A stretch of 64,000 nt of DNA from Schleiferilactobacillus harbinensis DSM 16991 (GTDB lineage: Bacteria > Bacillota > Bacilli > Lactobacillales > Lactobacillaceae): the NCBI RefSeq assembly GCF_000425885.1, contig NZ_AUEH01000013.1:1-64000 (forward strand), written 5' to 3'. Both the position numbers and the translations under genes were made by a program. This document shows positions 16,495 through 26,735 of the stretch, piece after piece. The notes under the pieces are model-generated. The model was not told the origin of the DNA. It worked only from the letters and a program-made list of their open reading frames with translations, and made no database searches. Position 1 is the stretch's first letter. Every line of letters starts with the position of its first letter.

Positions 16495-19155
16495 TTACTT
16501 CGTTAACTTCACCGTCGTTGCTTCTGTCGCAGGCACCTGGACCGGCTGACCCTGAACTTGGATCGTTAGTGCCCGGTCGGCGGTAACTGTCACCGCCTCA
16601 GGGGTAATGACGAAGTCTAGCTGAGCACCCTTGTACAGCCGCTTGAAGTGGAGCGACTGCCAGTGGGCCGGCAAATGCGGCGTAATCGTCAGAACATCGC
16701 CGCGGTCATCGACCCCGGCGTAGTCCCGCTGAATAATCGTTTCCGTGGCCCCCATCACACCGAGATGGATTCCTTCGGCCGTCGTACCGCCCTGGATGTC
16801 GTAGTAATCCGAGGACAGGGCCTCTGAGAATAATTGCCAAGACAAGGCTGCATTATGATCCTGGGCCGCCAATTCACTGTAAACCACCCGAGACAACGTC
16901 GAGCCATGGGTCGTCCGAGCGAGCCAGAACTTCAAGTTCTTCGCCATGAAGTCCGGCGGCAAGTCGTAACCCAGATCGCTGAAGACGTTGACCACTGTGG
17001 CGGGCGTCAGGTTCCAAAAGGCCATTAAGGCATCGGCTTGTTTCGCCACTTGATACGCATCCGGCGACTTGCCCTCGGCTTTCAGAATCCGGTCCATCCG
17101 GGAGATATTGCCATATTTCTGACGATATGCGTCTAAGTCGATCGTGGCCAGTTTGAAGTAGCCCTGATATTGGGAAATGATGCCCTCCGGGGAAATTTCC
17201 AGCGCCAGTTTTGTTTCGACTTTGTTCAGCTGCTGCCAGTCACTATCGGCAAACTCGGCCTTTTTCGCACTATTGGCCCATAGATCGGCTGGCAGAATAT
17301 CTTGGAATTTCTGCAACTGGGCAAACAGCCAAACAACCATAATATTCGTGTACGTATTATTGGTCACGCCCTTGTCTTCACCGGGATACCCCTCATGGAA
17401 TTCGTCGGGTCCCATGACACCGGCAATATCGTATCGGCCGGTCTTTTCATTATACTGGGCCATACTCAGCCAGAACTTGGCAATGGACAGCAGCATCTCC
17501 AGCCCGTAGTCCTTCATGAAGACCACGTCCTGGGTGTTGTGGTAGTAGTACCAAACGTTGTAGGCCACAGCCAGCGAGACATGGCGCTGACGGCGGGAAT
17601 TGTCCGGATCCCACTGGTTGGTAATTGGGTTCAAGTGCACGAACTGAGACTGTTCATCGCCGTACATTGCCGACTGCCAAGGGAACATGGCCCCTTCATG
17701 GCCCTCGCTGGCCGCGTACTGGCGGGCCGCCGGCAAACGCCGGTAGCGGTATTTCAACAGACTCTTAGCCAAGTCCGGATAATGCTGGGTATAAAACGGA
17801 ATATTGAATAACTCATCCCAGAACACGTGGCCCCGGTAAGCTTCGCCGTGCAGGCCGCGGGCGCCAACGGAGGCATCCAGATGCGGATTGGCAATGGGCG
17901 AAGCGGAGACGTAAGCGTGGAAAATGTTTAAGCGGGCCAGTTTCTGACTGGTCACATCCCCTTCAATCTCGATGTCAGACGTCTGCCAAATCTTGCGCCA
18001 GACCGTGGCGGCGTTGTCCCGGGCCGTATCGTAGGAAACCACCGGCAGCAAAGCCGCTGCTTGGGCATCCAAATCGGCACTTTCCAGACTGGTGAACAGC
18101 ACGACATCCTTCGTCACTGTCCAGGATTGGCCGCTGGCCAACTCTTTGGCTGCCGTTTGTTCAACGACATCGTCCTGGGCCGTGCCGGCCCAGTCCTCGG
18201 CGCCGGCGAGCTTAGTCGCAATAACGAACGCCACGTGAGAATTCTTGGTCTCCGCCCGCAGGGTTGCTGTGGCGCCCTGGGCCGCCAATTTTTGCACGTC
18301 GAAGTGCCGGGAATTGAAGGCCCGGTAGCGTTCTACGTTGCTGTTCTCAACACTGCCGTCCAGTTTGCTGGTTACCGTGATCGTCCCGCCGAAATCCAAC
18401 GGCGTGATGGTCATGCGTACAGCGTAGTGGTGCCATTCCTTCATGTCGACGACTTTTTCTGCCCGCACGACCACGTGCTTATCCGGCGCTAAGGCAATCA
18501 CCGTTGCCAAGGTCAAGCGGCCGTTTTGCATATCCAAGTCCCGATAGGCATCAACGATTTTAGCGTGCTGCGGATCGATCGGCGTGCCGTCCACGCTGAC
18601 TTGCAGAAATTGGGCGTTGGGCAGATTGACCAAGTCTTCATTGACGACATCGTGCCCCGCCACTGGCGTAGTCAGCTGATTGAACAGCCCCGCCGCATAG
18701 AAACCAGGGTAATTATCGTCGCTGGCGTCAACGCTTAAGTAAGCCCCGCGCAGGCCGAAGAAGCCGTTGCCCAAGGTCAGCAGGGCCTCTTGGCCGTAAT
18801 TCTTTTTACCGCCGTAGACCCCATAATAAGTCAGATGGCGGCTGGCCAGGTCAACGGCCTCCGCTGCGCTGGTCACCCCATTCTCTTTACCGTACACCGG
18901 AATATTCGTCCGGTCCGTGACCAGCGTGGCCAGATCGACCCGCCGACCGGCGAGGTCCACCACTGTGGCACTGAAGCGCGACGCACTGGGGGTCGCCAAT
19001 TTCAATTCCGTAGCGCCCATATCAGTCAGCTCTTGGTTCAATCGCTGGCCAATGGCCGTCAGTTCCTGATCGCCGCTGAAGGGCACGCTCTTTTCACCAC
19101 GGGTACTTTGCAGCAGCAGCGCGTTAGGCTGGACTGTTAACGAAATAGTTGCCAT
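16495..19155 (-). CDS. GH65 disaccharide (or disaccharide-phosphate) phosphorylase
   Basis: An 886-residue glycoside hydrolase family 65 protein. These enzymes split alpha-glucosides such as maltose, trehalose, kojibiose or trehalose 6-phosphate with inorganic phosphate, giving beta-glucose 1-phosphate. Seen are the N-terminal beta-sandwich, the LTLGNGFFGLRGAY entry to the catalytic part, GEAYRGHVFWDELF, and GPDEFHEGYP near residue 583, which holds the general acid Glu. The usual length is about 750-775, so this one carries about 100 extra residues at the N-terminus. Its place beside a TreR/PTS locus suggests a trehalose-derived substrate. No beta-phosphoglucomutase gene is adjacent. The ATG follows AAAGGTG. 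Confidence 0.88.
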   Translation of the reverse strand: MATISLTVQPNALLLQSTRGEKSVPFSGDQELTAIGQRLNQELTDMGATELKLATPSASRFSATVVDLAGRRVDLATLVTDRTNIPVYGKENGVTSAAEAVDLASRHLTYYGVYGGKKNYGQEALLTLGNGFFGLRGAYLSVDASDDNYPGFYAAGLFNQLTTPVAGHDVVNEDLVNLPNAQFLQVSVDGTPIDPQHAKIVDAYRDLDMQNGRLTLATVIALAPDKHVVVRAEKVVDMKEWHHYAVRMTITPLDFGGTITVTSKLDGSVENSNVERYRAFNSRHFDVQKLAAQGATATLRAETKNSHVAFVIATKLAGAEDWAGTAQDDVVEQTAAKELASGQSWTVTKDVVLFTSLESADLDAQAAALLPVVSYDTARDNAATVWRKIWQTSDIEIEGDVTSQKLARLNIFHAYVSASPIANPHLDASVGARGLHGEAYRGHVFWDELFNIPFYTQHYPDLAKSLLKYRYRRLPAARQYAASEGHEGAMFPWQSAMYGDEQSQFVHLNPITNQWDPDNSRRQRHVSLAVAYNVWYYYHNTQDVVFMKDYGLEMLLSIAKFWLSMAQYNEKTGRYDIAGVMGPDEFHEGYPGEDKGVTNNTYTNIMVVWLFAQLQKFQDILPADLWANSAKKAEFADSDWQQLNKVETKLALEISPEGIISQYQGYFKLATIDLDAYRQKYGNISRMDRILKAEGKSPDAYQVAKQADALMAFWNLTPATVVNVFSDLGYDLPPDFMAKNLKFWLARTTHGSTLSRVVYSELAAQDHNAALSWQLFSEALSSDYYDIQGGTTAEGIHLGVMGATETIIQRDYAGVDDRGDVLTITPHLPAHWQSLHFKRLYKGAQLDFVITPEAVTVTADRALTIQVQGQPVQVPATEATTVKLTK

Positions 19156-19289
19156 AGAAAAACACCTTTCCCAATTACATTCTTAGTGACGCATAGACAA
19201 ACGTATCCAGCTCAATCTTAAGGCATGCCCCCCAGCGCCGCAACTGGCCGGCGCGGTATAATGCAAGGGAGAAAGGCGGCGGGACGGTA

Positions 19290-19880
19290 ATGGGCAGTAA
19301 GCAGATCAAGATTTGGCTGATCGTCATGACGGCATTATTCGGTTACTTTTCATTCGGCGGCCCGGCTGCCAACCTGACCCGCTATGCCTGTGTCGTGCTC
19401 GCCGCCGGGCTGAGCGGCTGGTTGTGGGCCCATCAGCACCGGCCGGACCAGCGCTGGCTGACTGCTGGCTTAGTGCTGTCCCTGATCACCGACGCGGTAC
19501 TGCTTTTTGCGCCGGCCAGTCAGTGGGTGCCGCTGGCGGTAGGCCTGTTTGCCTGGGTGCACTGGTGCTATCTGCGGCGCTTCAACACGGCGCTGCCCGG
19601 ACCGACAACACTGGCCAGCGCCGCTTTGATTACTGGCGCTTTGGGCTGGCTGCTGCCCGCAGCTATTTTTTACGCGGCCATGCTGCTGCTGGATGCCGCC
19701 GGTACGTGGCGCCGCCGGTTGCCGACAAGCCGCGCTACTTGGCTCGCCCGTGCCGGCATTACCGCATTCACAGCCTGCGATATCATTGTCGCCCTAGGCC
19801 AGACCGGTCGGATTGACCCAGCCCGGTCGTGGCTGTTTTACTGGCCGGCATTAACCCTGCTCACTTTGAGTGCAAACTAA
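19290..19880 (+). CDS. YhhN family membrane protein (lysoplasmalogenase-like)
   Basis: A 196-residue integral membrane protein with about seven or eight hydrophobic segments. The spacing of AGLVLSLITDAVLL, LFAWVHWCY, RAGITAFTACDIIVAL and FYWPALTLLTLS fits the YhhN/TMEM86 family, whose conserved Asp residues form a membrane active site; animal TMEM86B and Legionella members hydrolyse lysoplasmalogens. The similarity is by motif pattern only. The ATG follows GAGAAAGGCGG. It is divergent from the GH65 gene and converges with the CBS-domain gene. Confidence 0.7.
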   Translation: MGSKQIKIWLIVMTALFGYFSFGGPAANLTRYACVVLAAGLSGWLWAHQHRPDQRWLTAGLVLSLITDAVLLFAPASQWVPLAVGLFAWVHWCYLRRFNTALPGPTTLASAALITGALGWLLPAAIFYAAMLLLDAAGTWRRRLPTSRATWLARAGITAFTACDIIVALGQTGRIDPARSWLFYWPALTLLTLSAN

Positions 19881-19913
19881 AAGCGGCCGCTCGCCAGTGA
19901 CCGCCTTAAAAAC

Positions 19914-21308
19914 TTATTGATTATCCTTTTTATCCTCCGGCGCCGCCTCAGGATGCTCCGTCGCCGCCTCAGACTCCGCGTCCGGTTTCTTCCCCGGCGT
20001 CACGGTAAACCAGTTCACGAAGCCGTGTTCAATATCAGCGACCGTGAAGGTGAAGTGATCGATCGTAATTCGCTGGTTCAATTCCAAATTTGGATGATGG
20101 TCGATGATATAACCGGCCACCGTGATCACATCGGAACTCTTGAATTCCGGCACATCGGTTCGGAAGTACCGTTCAAAATCATACAGCGTCGTCTTCCCGC
20201 TGACCCGGTAAGTACCATCGGCTTGCTTGATGATGTATTCGTCCGACACATCGTCGATTTCATCCTTCACGGTACCGAACAGTTCCTCATAAATATCTTT
20301 GTCCGTGACAATTCCGCTGGTGCCGCCGTATTCGTCGACAACAACCACGATGGGGGTCTGCTTCTGAATCATTTGCATTAAAATGTCATGGATCGGCATG
20401 GATTCCGGCACACTGATGATTGACCGCAAAATCCGAGACAGCGGCAAATCACCGTCCACCTGATCCTGACGAATAATGTCGTAAATGTAAATATAGCCGA
20501 GGATCTTATCCTTATCATTGTCGGCCACCACCGGAAAGCGGGAATAGCCCTCTTCTAAATACGCCCGCAATGCTTCCTTGACCGTGCTGGTGACATCAAT
20601 GACCGTCAGACTGGTCCGATCAACCATGATGTCCTTGGCGACCTTGTCGTTCAGCTCGAACGCTCGGCGCATGTACAACACATCGTTTTGATCCATTTGC
20701 CCGCTGAGTACCGCCGACTGGGACAACCGAAGAATTTCCGATTGCGAAAAGACCTGATTTTCCTCATCCGCCGGCGCCATCCCCATCAGTTTCACAATGC
20801 CGATGGCCGACGTGTTCAGCAACCACACAAACGGATAAGCAATCGTATGGAAGATGTGCAGCGGCGTTACCAGGCGCATGAGCATCTTCAGAGGCATATC
20901 AATACTGATGTTTTTCGGAACAATTTCGGTCAAGACAACTTCCAGGTACGTCAGCACCAGCACCCCAACGATCGCCCCCAGAATTTGGGTGGTATGCCCA
21001 TTGGTGAGGTGGGTCCAACCGAAGAAGGTGATCAAAATTGCTTCCAAGGTACCTTCCCCGATCCAGCCTAACAGGATGCCGGTAACCGAGGTCCCCACTT
21101 GCGTGGTCGATAAGTATTCGTTTAAATTCTGAACCATATGCAGGCCGCGCTTCAATTTCTTGACGTTGCCCTGTCCTTTTTTGATCGCGTCTTCCAGCTG
21201 ACTGGGCCGGGTCTGGACCAACGCGAACTCCGCGGCAACGAAGAAGAACGCCGCAATGAACGTCACCAAAATGATGAGTAAATTCTGAGCTAACTGGCCA
21301 CTGGCCAC
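19914..21308 (-). CDS. CNNM/HlyC/CorC family membrane protein with CBS pair
   Basis: A 464-residue protein of the hemolysin-like UPF0053/CNNM family, linked to magnesium or cobalt efflux and homeostasis. An N-terminal CNNM transmembrane domain (AAFFFVAAEFALV; GWIGEGTLE; VLTYLEVVLTEIVPK) covers about residues 1-200, followed by a pair of CBS domains (IMVDRTSL to DEYGGTSGIVTDKDIYEELFG) and a C-terminal CorC_HlyC domain. The tail is acidic and Ala/Glu-rich. The start is GTG at 21308 with GGAGGAA before it. The gene stands alone. Confidence 0.93.
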   Translation of the reverse strand: MASGQLAQNLLIILVTFIAAFFFVAAEFALVQTRPSQLEDAIKKGQGNVKKLKRGLHMVQNLNEYLSTTQVGTSVTGILLGWIGEGTLEAILITFFGWTHLTNGHTTQILGAIVGVLVLTYLEVVLTEIVPKNISIDMPLKMLMRLVTPLHIFHTIAYPFVWLLNTSAIGIVKLMGMAPADEENQVFSQSEILRLSQSAVLSGQMDQNDVLYMRRAFELNDKVAKDIMVDRTSLTVIDVTSTVKEALRAYLEEGYSRFPVVADNDKDKILGYIYIYDIIRQDQVDGDLPLSRILRSIISVPESMPIHDILMQMIQKQTPIVVVVDEYGGTSGIVTDKDIYEELFGTVKDEIDDVSDEYIIKQADGTYRVSGKTTLYDFERYFRTDVPEFKSSDVITVAGYIIDHHPNLELNQRITIDHFTFTVADIEHGFVNWFTVTPGKKPDAESEAATEHPEAAPEDKKDNQ

Positions 21309-21401
21309 AAGTCATTCCTCCAATAATCAACTACCTATACTGCCTTAATTCTAGCACAGAAACCCCTTCATTAAAGGCTGGCCGCCCATTTTGTACCGGG
21401 G

Positions 21402-22655
21402 TTAGTGGCGCCGGGCATTGGCCGCCTTGACGGCCGCGGCAATATCCACCGGCCGGCCGGCTTTCTTCTCGTCATGGTATTCGGCCACAGCCGTAAACAG
21501 CAGATCACTAGCCGAATTGACAGCCGTTTCCACGGCATCTTGGATCACACCGATAATGAAGCCGACCCCCACGACTTGGATGGCAATATCGTTGCTGATG
21601 CCGAACAGACTGGCGGCCATCGGGATCAGCAGCAGGGATCCCCCGGCGATCCCAGACGCCCCCGTGGCTGAGATCGCCGTCAGCAGGCAGAGAATAAAAG
21701 CCAACGGGAAGGATACCGAAATACCCAGCGTGTGGGTTGCCGCCAGCGTCATGACCGTAATGGTGACAGCCGCCCCGCCGCTGTTGGCCGAGCCGCCCAG
21801 GGGAATGGATACGCCATAAGAACTTTCATCCAGACCGAGATCGGCACTGGCTTGCATGTTAATCGGAATATTCACCGCTGACGAACGGGTGAAGAAAGCT
21901 GGAATGCCGCTGACCTTCAGGGTCCAAAAAATCAGCGGATAGGGATTCTGCCCAGTCATGATCCAGGCCATCCCGGCATAAACCACTAAATAAACGAAGG
22001 CCATCGTACCGACCAGCAGAACCACCAATTGGCCGTAACGGACCACCCCAGCCAATCCGGTTTGGGAAACGGCGTTGAAGACCAAGCCGACGATCCCAAA
22101 CGGGGCAAATTCAATGATGAATTGCGCGACGGAAGAAATCGTATTAGCAATTTCCTGCACACTGTGGCGAATCGTAGGCCCAGTCTTGCGGATCGTCACG
22201 CCGAACAACAAGGACCAGAAAAGAATGGCGAGATAATTGGCATCCGTGATCGCCTTCAAAGGATTACTAACGGCGTTGGTCAATAAGTTTTGAATGATCG
22301 GTCCTAGTCCTTTGGGAATCGCGTTAGTCACGTGCGTCCCCTTAGGGAAAACAATCGATACTGGGAATATGTAGGACACGGCCACGGCGGTCAAGGCTGC
22401 GATGAACGTAGCCGCCATGTACAAGACAATGACAGTGCTGAAGTGATTCTTACTGCCCGTCTCATATTGGGCCAGTGCCGACATGATAATAAAAAAGACC
22501 ATGAGCGGAGCGATGGCCTTCAGTGCCCCCACAAACAGGTCGCCCAAAATGCTGATAAACGACCACTGTGGCACGATGAGCGCCAAGGTCGTGCCAATGA
22601 CGATCCCAATAAGAATGCGAATAATGAGAGAAATCGAACGATACCGTTTGAACAT
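21402..22655 (-). CDS. sstT: Serine/threonine:Na+ symporter
   Basis: A 417-residue transporter of the DAACS (glutamate/aspartate symporter) family, closest in pattern to SstT, which imports serine and threonine with sodium. About eight membrane segments, a serine-rich hairpin (FFTRSSAVNIPIN), and the substrate/cation motif SIPLGGSANSGGAAVTI are visible, with GASGIAGGSLLLIP in the second hairpin. The ATG at 22655 follows a GGAGGAGG site. It is monocistronic: the GH1 gene upstream ends before the strong terminator at 22757. The C-terminus is soluble and basic. Confidence 0.9.
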   Translation of the reverse strand: MFKRYRSISLIIRILIGIVIGTTLALIVPQWSFISILGDLFVGALKAIAPLMVFFIIMSALAQYETGSKNHFSTVIVLYMAATFIAALTAVAVSYIFPVSIVFPKGTHVTNAIPKGLGPIIQNLLTNAVSNPLKAITDANYLAILFWSLLFGVTIRKTGPTIRHSVQEIANTISSVAQFIIEFAPFGIVGLVFNAVSQTGLAGVVRYGQLVVLLVGTMAFVYLVVYAGMAWIMTGQNPYPLIFWTLKVSGIPAFFTRSSAVNIPINMQASADLGLDESSYGVSIPLGGSANSGGAAVTITVMTLAATHTLGISVSFPLAFILCLLTAISATGASGIAGGSLLLIPMAASLFGISNDIAIQVVGVGFIIGVIQDAVETAVNSASDLLFTAVAEYHDEKKAGRPVDIAAAVKAANARRH

Positions 22656-22756
22656 GATGCGCCCTCCTCCAAAATTTGTATATCCTCACATTCTAACGTA
22701 TTTCTGCGTAACGCGATAGTCGAAAGCATATTTCTTCTCAGGATAATCGGCATACT

Positions 22757-22785
22757 AAAAGGGCACCCGCGCGGGGTGCCCTTTT
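22757..22785. terminator. Intrinsic terminator after GH1 gene
   Basis: AAAAGGGCACCC pairs perfectly with GGGTGCCCTTTT around a GCGCG loop. It lies between the GH1 stop at 22797 and the sstT start, and ends the GH1 transcript. Confidence 0.93.
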
Positions 22786-22796
22786 GGTGATCTTAA

Positions 22797-24290
<1,494 letters not shown>

Positions 24291-24410
24291 CTACCATTGT
24301 AACCGAAAAAGGTAACGCTTCCGCAACAGTTCTGTCACAACTTCCAAAATATGTTCCAGTGCGTTAGACTACTTATAGATAGTAAGTACATACAGAAAGA
24401 AGTGGTATCT

Positions 24411-25279
24411 GTGGCAGACATTAATGCAAAGAACGCTGGGCAATTCAAGTTTAGTGATCAGTTCACCGTCAACCGCCTCGGCTTTGGCACCATGCAGCTC
24501 ACAGGCAAGGGGGTCTGGGGTCCGTACGCAGACCCGGACCGCGCTATTGCCGTGATTCACCGGGCCATTGACTTGGGCGTCAATTTCTTCGACACCGCTG
24601 ATTCCTATGGTCCGTGGTACGCCGATCGGTATCTGGCCGCCGGCTTGAAAGGCGCGGCCAATCGCGACCAGCTCTTCATTTCAGACAAAGTCGGCCAAAC
24701 CCGGCAAGGCCCCGGTCTCTGGGTCCCGCTGGGCGCACCCCACTACCTGCGGCAGCAAGTCGAAGTGTCTCTGATGACTTTGGGCATCGATCACGAAGAT
24801 CTGCTCTTCCTGCACCGCGTAAATTCCCACTATTCAATTGCCGAACAAGTCGGTGAATTGCAGAAAATGAAGGACGAGGGCAAAATTCGGCACATTGGAT
24901 TGTCCCAAGTTACTTTGGATCAAGTCAAGGAAGCCCAAAAGTACGCCCATATCGACGCCATCGAGAACATGTACAACGTGGCCGACCACCATGATGATCC
25001 GCTTGTCGACTACGCCGAAGATCAGCACATGGCCTTTGTCCCCTGGTTCCCGTTGAACACTGGCAAACTCACCGGCAGCGACAGCCCGCTGGAAAGCATT
25101 GCCCAGAAATACAATGTCTCGCCAGCCCAATCGCATTGGCCTGGCTCCTGAAGCGTTCCCCGAACATTCTGCCCATTCCCGGCACCAGTTCCTTGGACCA
25201 TTTGGCGGACAATATCGCCGCGGCAAATGTGCAGTTGAGTGATGCGGACTTTGAGGCATTGAGTCATTTGAGCAAGTAA
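24411..25279 (+). pseudogene. Aldo/keto reductase with a single-base frameshift
   Basis: The gene encodes a standard aldo/keto reductase from GTG 24411 (GAAAGAAG site), with the catalytic Asp and Tyr in FFDTADSYG, Lys in ISDKVG and His in LLFLHRVN. At about 25130 the frame changes: the first frame ends in SPAQSHWPGS and stops at 25151, while the expected C-terminus (ALAWLLKRSPNILPIPGTSS through EALSHLSK) continues in another frame to 25279. Adding one A in the GCCCAATCGC segment restores SPAQIALAWLL, so a single base is missing. Full length would be about 290 residues. Either a recent inactivation or a sequence error. Confidence 0.88.
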
Positions 25280-25291
25280 TACGGGCCTCGA

Positions 25292-25338
25292 CTGCCGTGC
25301 CAAGTGCTCCGCAAGCTGCGGCAAAATTGGCACGGCAG
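25292..25338. repeat. Palindromic intergenic repeat, short copy B
   Basis: A 12 bp perfect inverted repeat (CTGCCGTGCCAA with TTGGCACGGCAG) encloses a CCGCA/TGCGG stem. The GTGCCAA end and CGGCAAAATT core relate it to the longer copies at 15697, 41542 and 45355. It lies just after the broken reductase gene and may act as its terminator. Confidence 0.75.
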
Positions 25339-25450
25339 GCAAAGAGGATTCTTTATCTCCAACCTTGTTTTCTGAAAATACCCGAACAAAAATACCGTCC
25401 ACCTAATTGACATTCGTAGTCTTCTTCGATACACTTTCCTCAATTACATG

Positions 25451-25664
25451 TGCGGGTCAGAACCAGTAACCAAGTCCCCTTGCGTCCAGAGAGTTGCGGG
25501 GACGCTGAAAACCGCGCCGCAAGCCTTGGCGAATGACTCTGACCAACCGCACGGCCCCCGCTGGGCCTTAACCAGCGATTGAGAGGCTTCGACTGAAGCA
25601 AATCAGGTGGTACCGCGCCAAAAAGGGCGTCCTGTCTAATTTTTTTAGGCAGGGCGCCCTTTTT
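25451..25664 (+). promoter_or_regulatory. T-box riboswitch leader
   Basis: The canonical T-box core AGGTGGTACCGCG is at 25605-25617, followed by a terminator (stem with GGGCG and CGCCC, T tract to 25664). Upstream, stem I is closed by TGCGGGTCAGA (25451-25461) with TCTGACC..CCGCA, contains AGTAA on its 5' side and an AGAG apical motif, and two further hairpins lie between (GCTGG/CCAGC and GCTTC/GAAGC). A plausible specifier is AUG in CGAATGACTC, which would read methionine; this assignment is tentative. It controls the DUF62 gene that begins 32 nt after the T tract. Confidence 0.9.
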
Positions 25665-25695
25665 GACCATGGTGAAAGCAAAGGAGTGATCATTC

Positions 25696-26559
25696 ATGGC
25701 AAAGTTAGTCTTGCAAACAGATTTTGGCCTGGTGGATGGGGCCGTGGCCGCCATGTACGGCGTCGCGTTCCAGGTCGATCCGCACTTGGGTATTTACAAT
25801 TTGACCCACGAAATTCCGCCCTATGATATTTTCGCAGCCTCTTACCGTTTGTACCAAACCGTGAAATACTGGCCGGCCGGCACCGTCTTCGTCTCCGTCG
25901 TGGACCCCGGTGTGGGCAGCGATCGGCGCAGTATCGCCGCCGAGACCAATGACGGCCACTACATCATTACCCCGGACAATGGCACCCTGACCCATGTCGC
26001 GACATATATTGGTCTGAAGGGCGTGCGGCAGATTGACGAAGTAAAAAATGCTCTCCCTGGCAGCCAGGCCAGCCACACGTTCCATGGCCGGGATATCTAT
26101 GCTTACAACGGCGCCAAGTTAGCCAGTAAAAAAATCAGTTTTGCCGATCTGGGCACGACCCTGCCGGTGGGCGACGTCGTCCGGCTCCCCTTGGGGAAAG
26201 TCACCCAGCAGCCCGGCGAGATTTCTGGCACCATCGACATCCTGGACATCCGCTTCGGCTCGCTGTGGACGAACATTTCGCTCCATGCCTTCCATGAATT
26301 GAACATTCACACCGGCGACCGGGTATTGGTGTCGATTTATCACCACGATCACTTGCGCTATCAGAACCAAATGCCCTTCACCCGCACCTTCGCCACCGTC
26401 CGTGTTGGTGAGCCGCTGGTCTATGTCAATTCCCTGATCAATATCGGCGTGGCCATCAATCAGGATTCTTTCTCCGACGTGTACCGCATCGGTACCGGGG
26501 TCAATTGGCACATCACCTTCGCTAAAGCACCCGCTGCCCCCGCCATTATTTCAGATTAA
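25696..26559 (+). CDS. DUF62 / SAM hydroxide adenosyltransferase family protein
   Basis: A 287-residue member of the DUF62 family, which splits S-adenosylmethionine to adenosine and methionine using water (relatives are the SAM-dependent chlorinase and fluorinase). The first segment LQTDFGLVDGAVAAMYG holds the Asp that binds ribose, and VDPGVGSDRR, PDNGTL and HTFHGRDIY are the other family blocks. The C-terminal beta-barrel part starts at about residue 165. It is preceded by a T-box leader whose likely specifier is methionine, which suits an enzyme that releases methionine. The start ATG at 25696 follows AAAGGAG. It is monocistronic as far as seen. Confidence 0.9.
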   Translation: MAKLVLQTDFGLVDGAVAAMYGVAFQVDPHLGIYNLTHEIPPYDIFAASYRLYQTVKYWPAGTVFVSVVDPGVGSDRRSIAAETNDGHYIITPDNGTLTHVATYIGLKGVRQIDEVKNALPGSQASHTFHGRDIYAYNGAKLASKKISFADLGTTLPVGDVVRLPLGKVTQQPGEISGTIDILDIRFGSLWTNISLHAFHELNIHTGDRVLVSIYHHDHLRYQNQMPFTRTFATVRVGEPLVYVNSLINIGVAINQDSFSDVYRIGTGVNWHITFAKAPAAPAIISD

Positions 26560-26594
26560 TCACATAGAAAATGGGATAAGTGTCCGCCTCGTCG

Positions 26595-26652
26595 TTGCCA
26601 TTGGGATCGGCACCGCAGGAGCTGGCCTCCCGCGGTATGGCAATGGGAGGCC
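26595..26652 (+). other. Overlapping inverted repeats downstream of DUF62 gene
   Basis: TTGCCAT (26595-26601) can pair with ATGGCAA (26637-26643), and GGCCTCCC (26624-26631) with GGGAGGCC (26645-26652). The two pairings cross, so the RNA could form a pseudoknot or two alternative folds. There is no T run right after, so this is not a standard terminator. Function unknown. Confidence 0.45.
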
Positions 26653-26673
26653 GGTTCTATAATCCGTTTCGCT

Positions 26674-26732
26674 AAAACACGTGATCCCAATATGGGGCAC
26701 TTCACACTTCAATAGCGGGGTCGCGTGTTTTT
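26674..26732. terminator. Bidirectional terminator between DUF62 gene and ABC exporter
   Basis: AAAACACGTGATCCC pairs with GGGGTCGCGTGTTTT (two G:U pairs in one direction) with A and T runs at its ends, between convergent stops at 26559 and 26736. Confidence 0.75.
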
Positions 26733-26735
26733 AAC

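Noticed and set aside
24295-24325. Possible cre site upstream of the GH1 gene (GGTAACGCTTCCGC)
   Set aside because: Three mismatches at fixed positions of the consensus.
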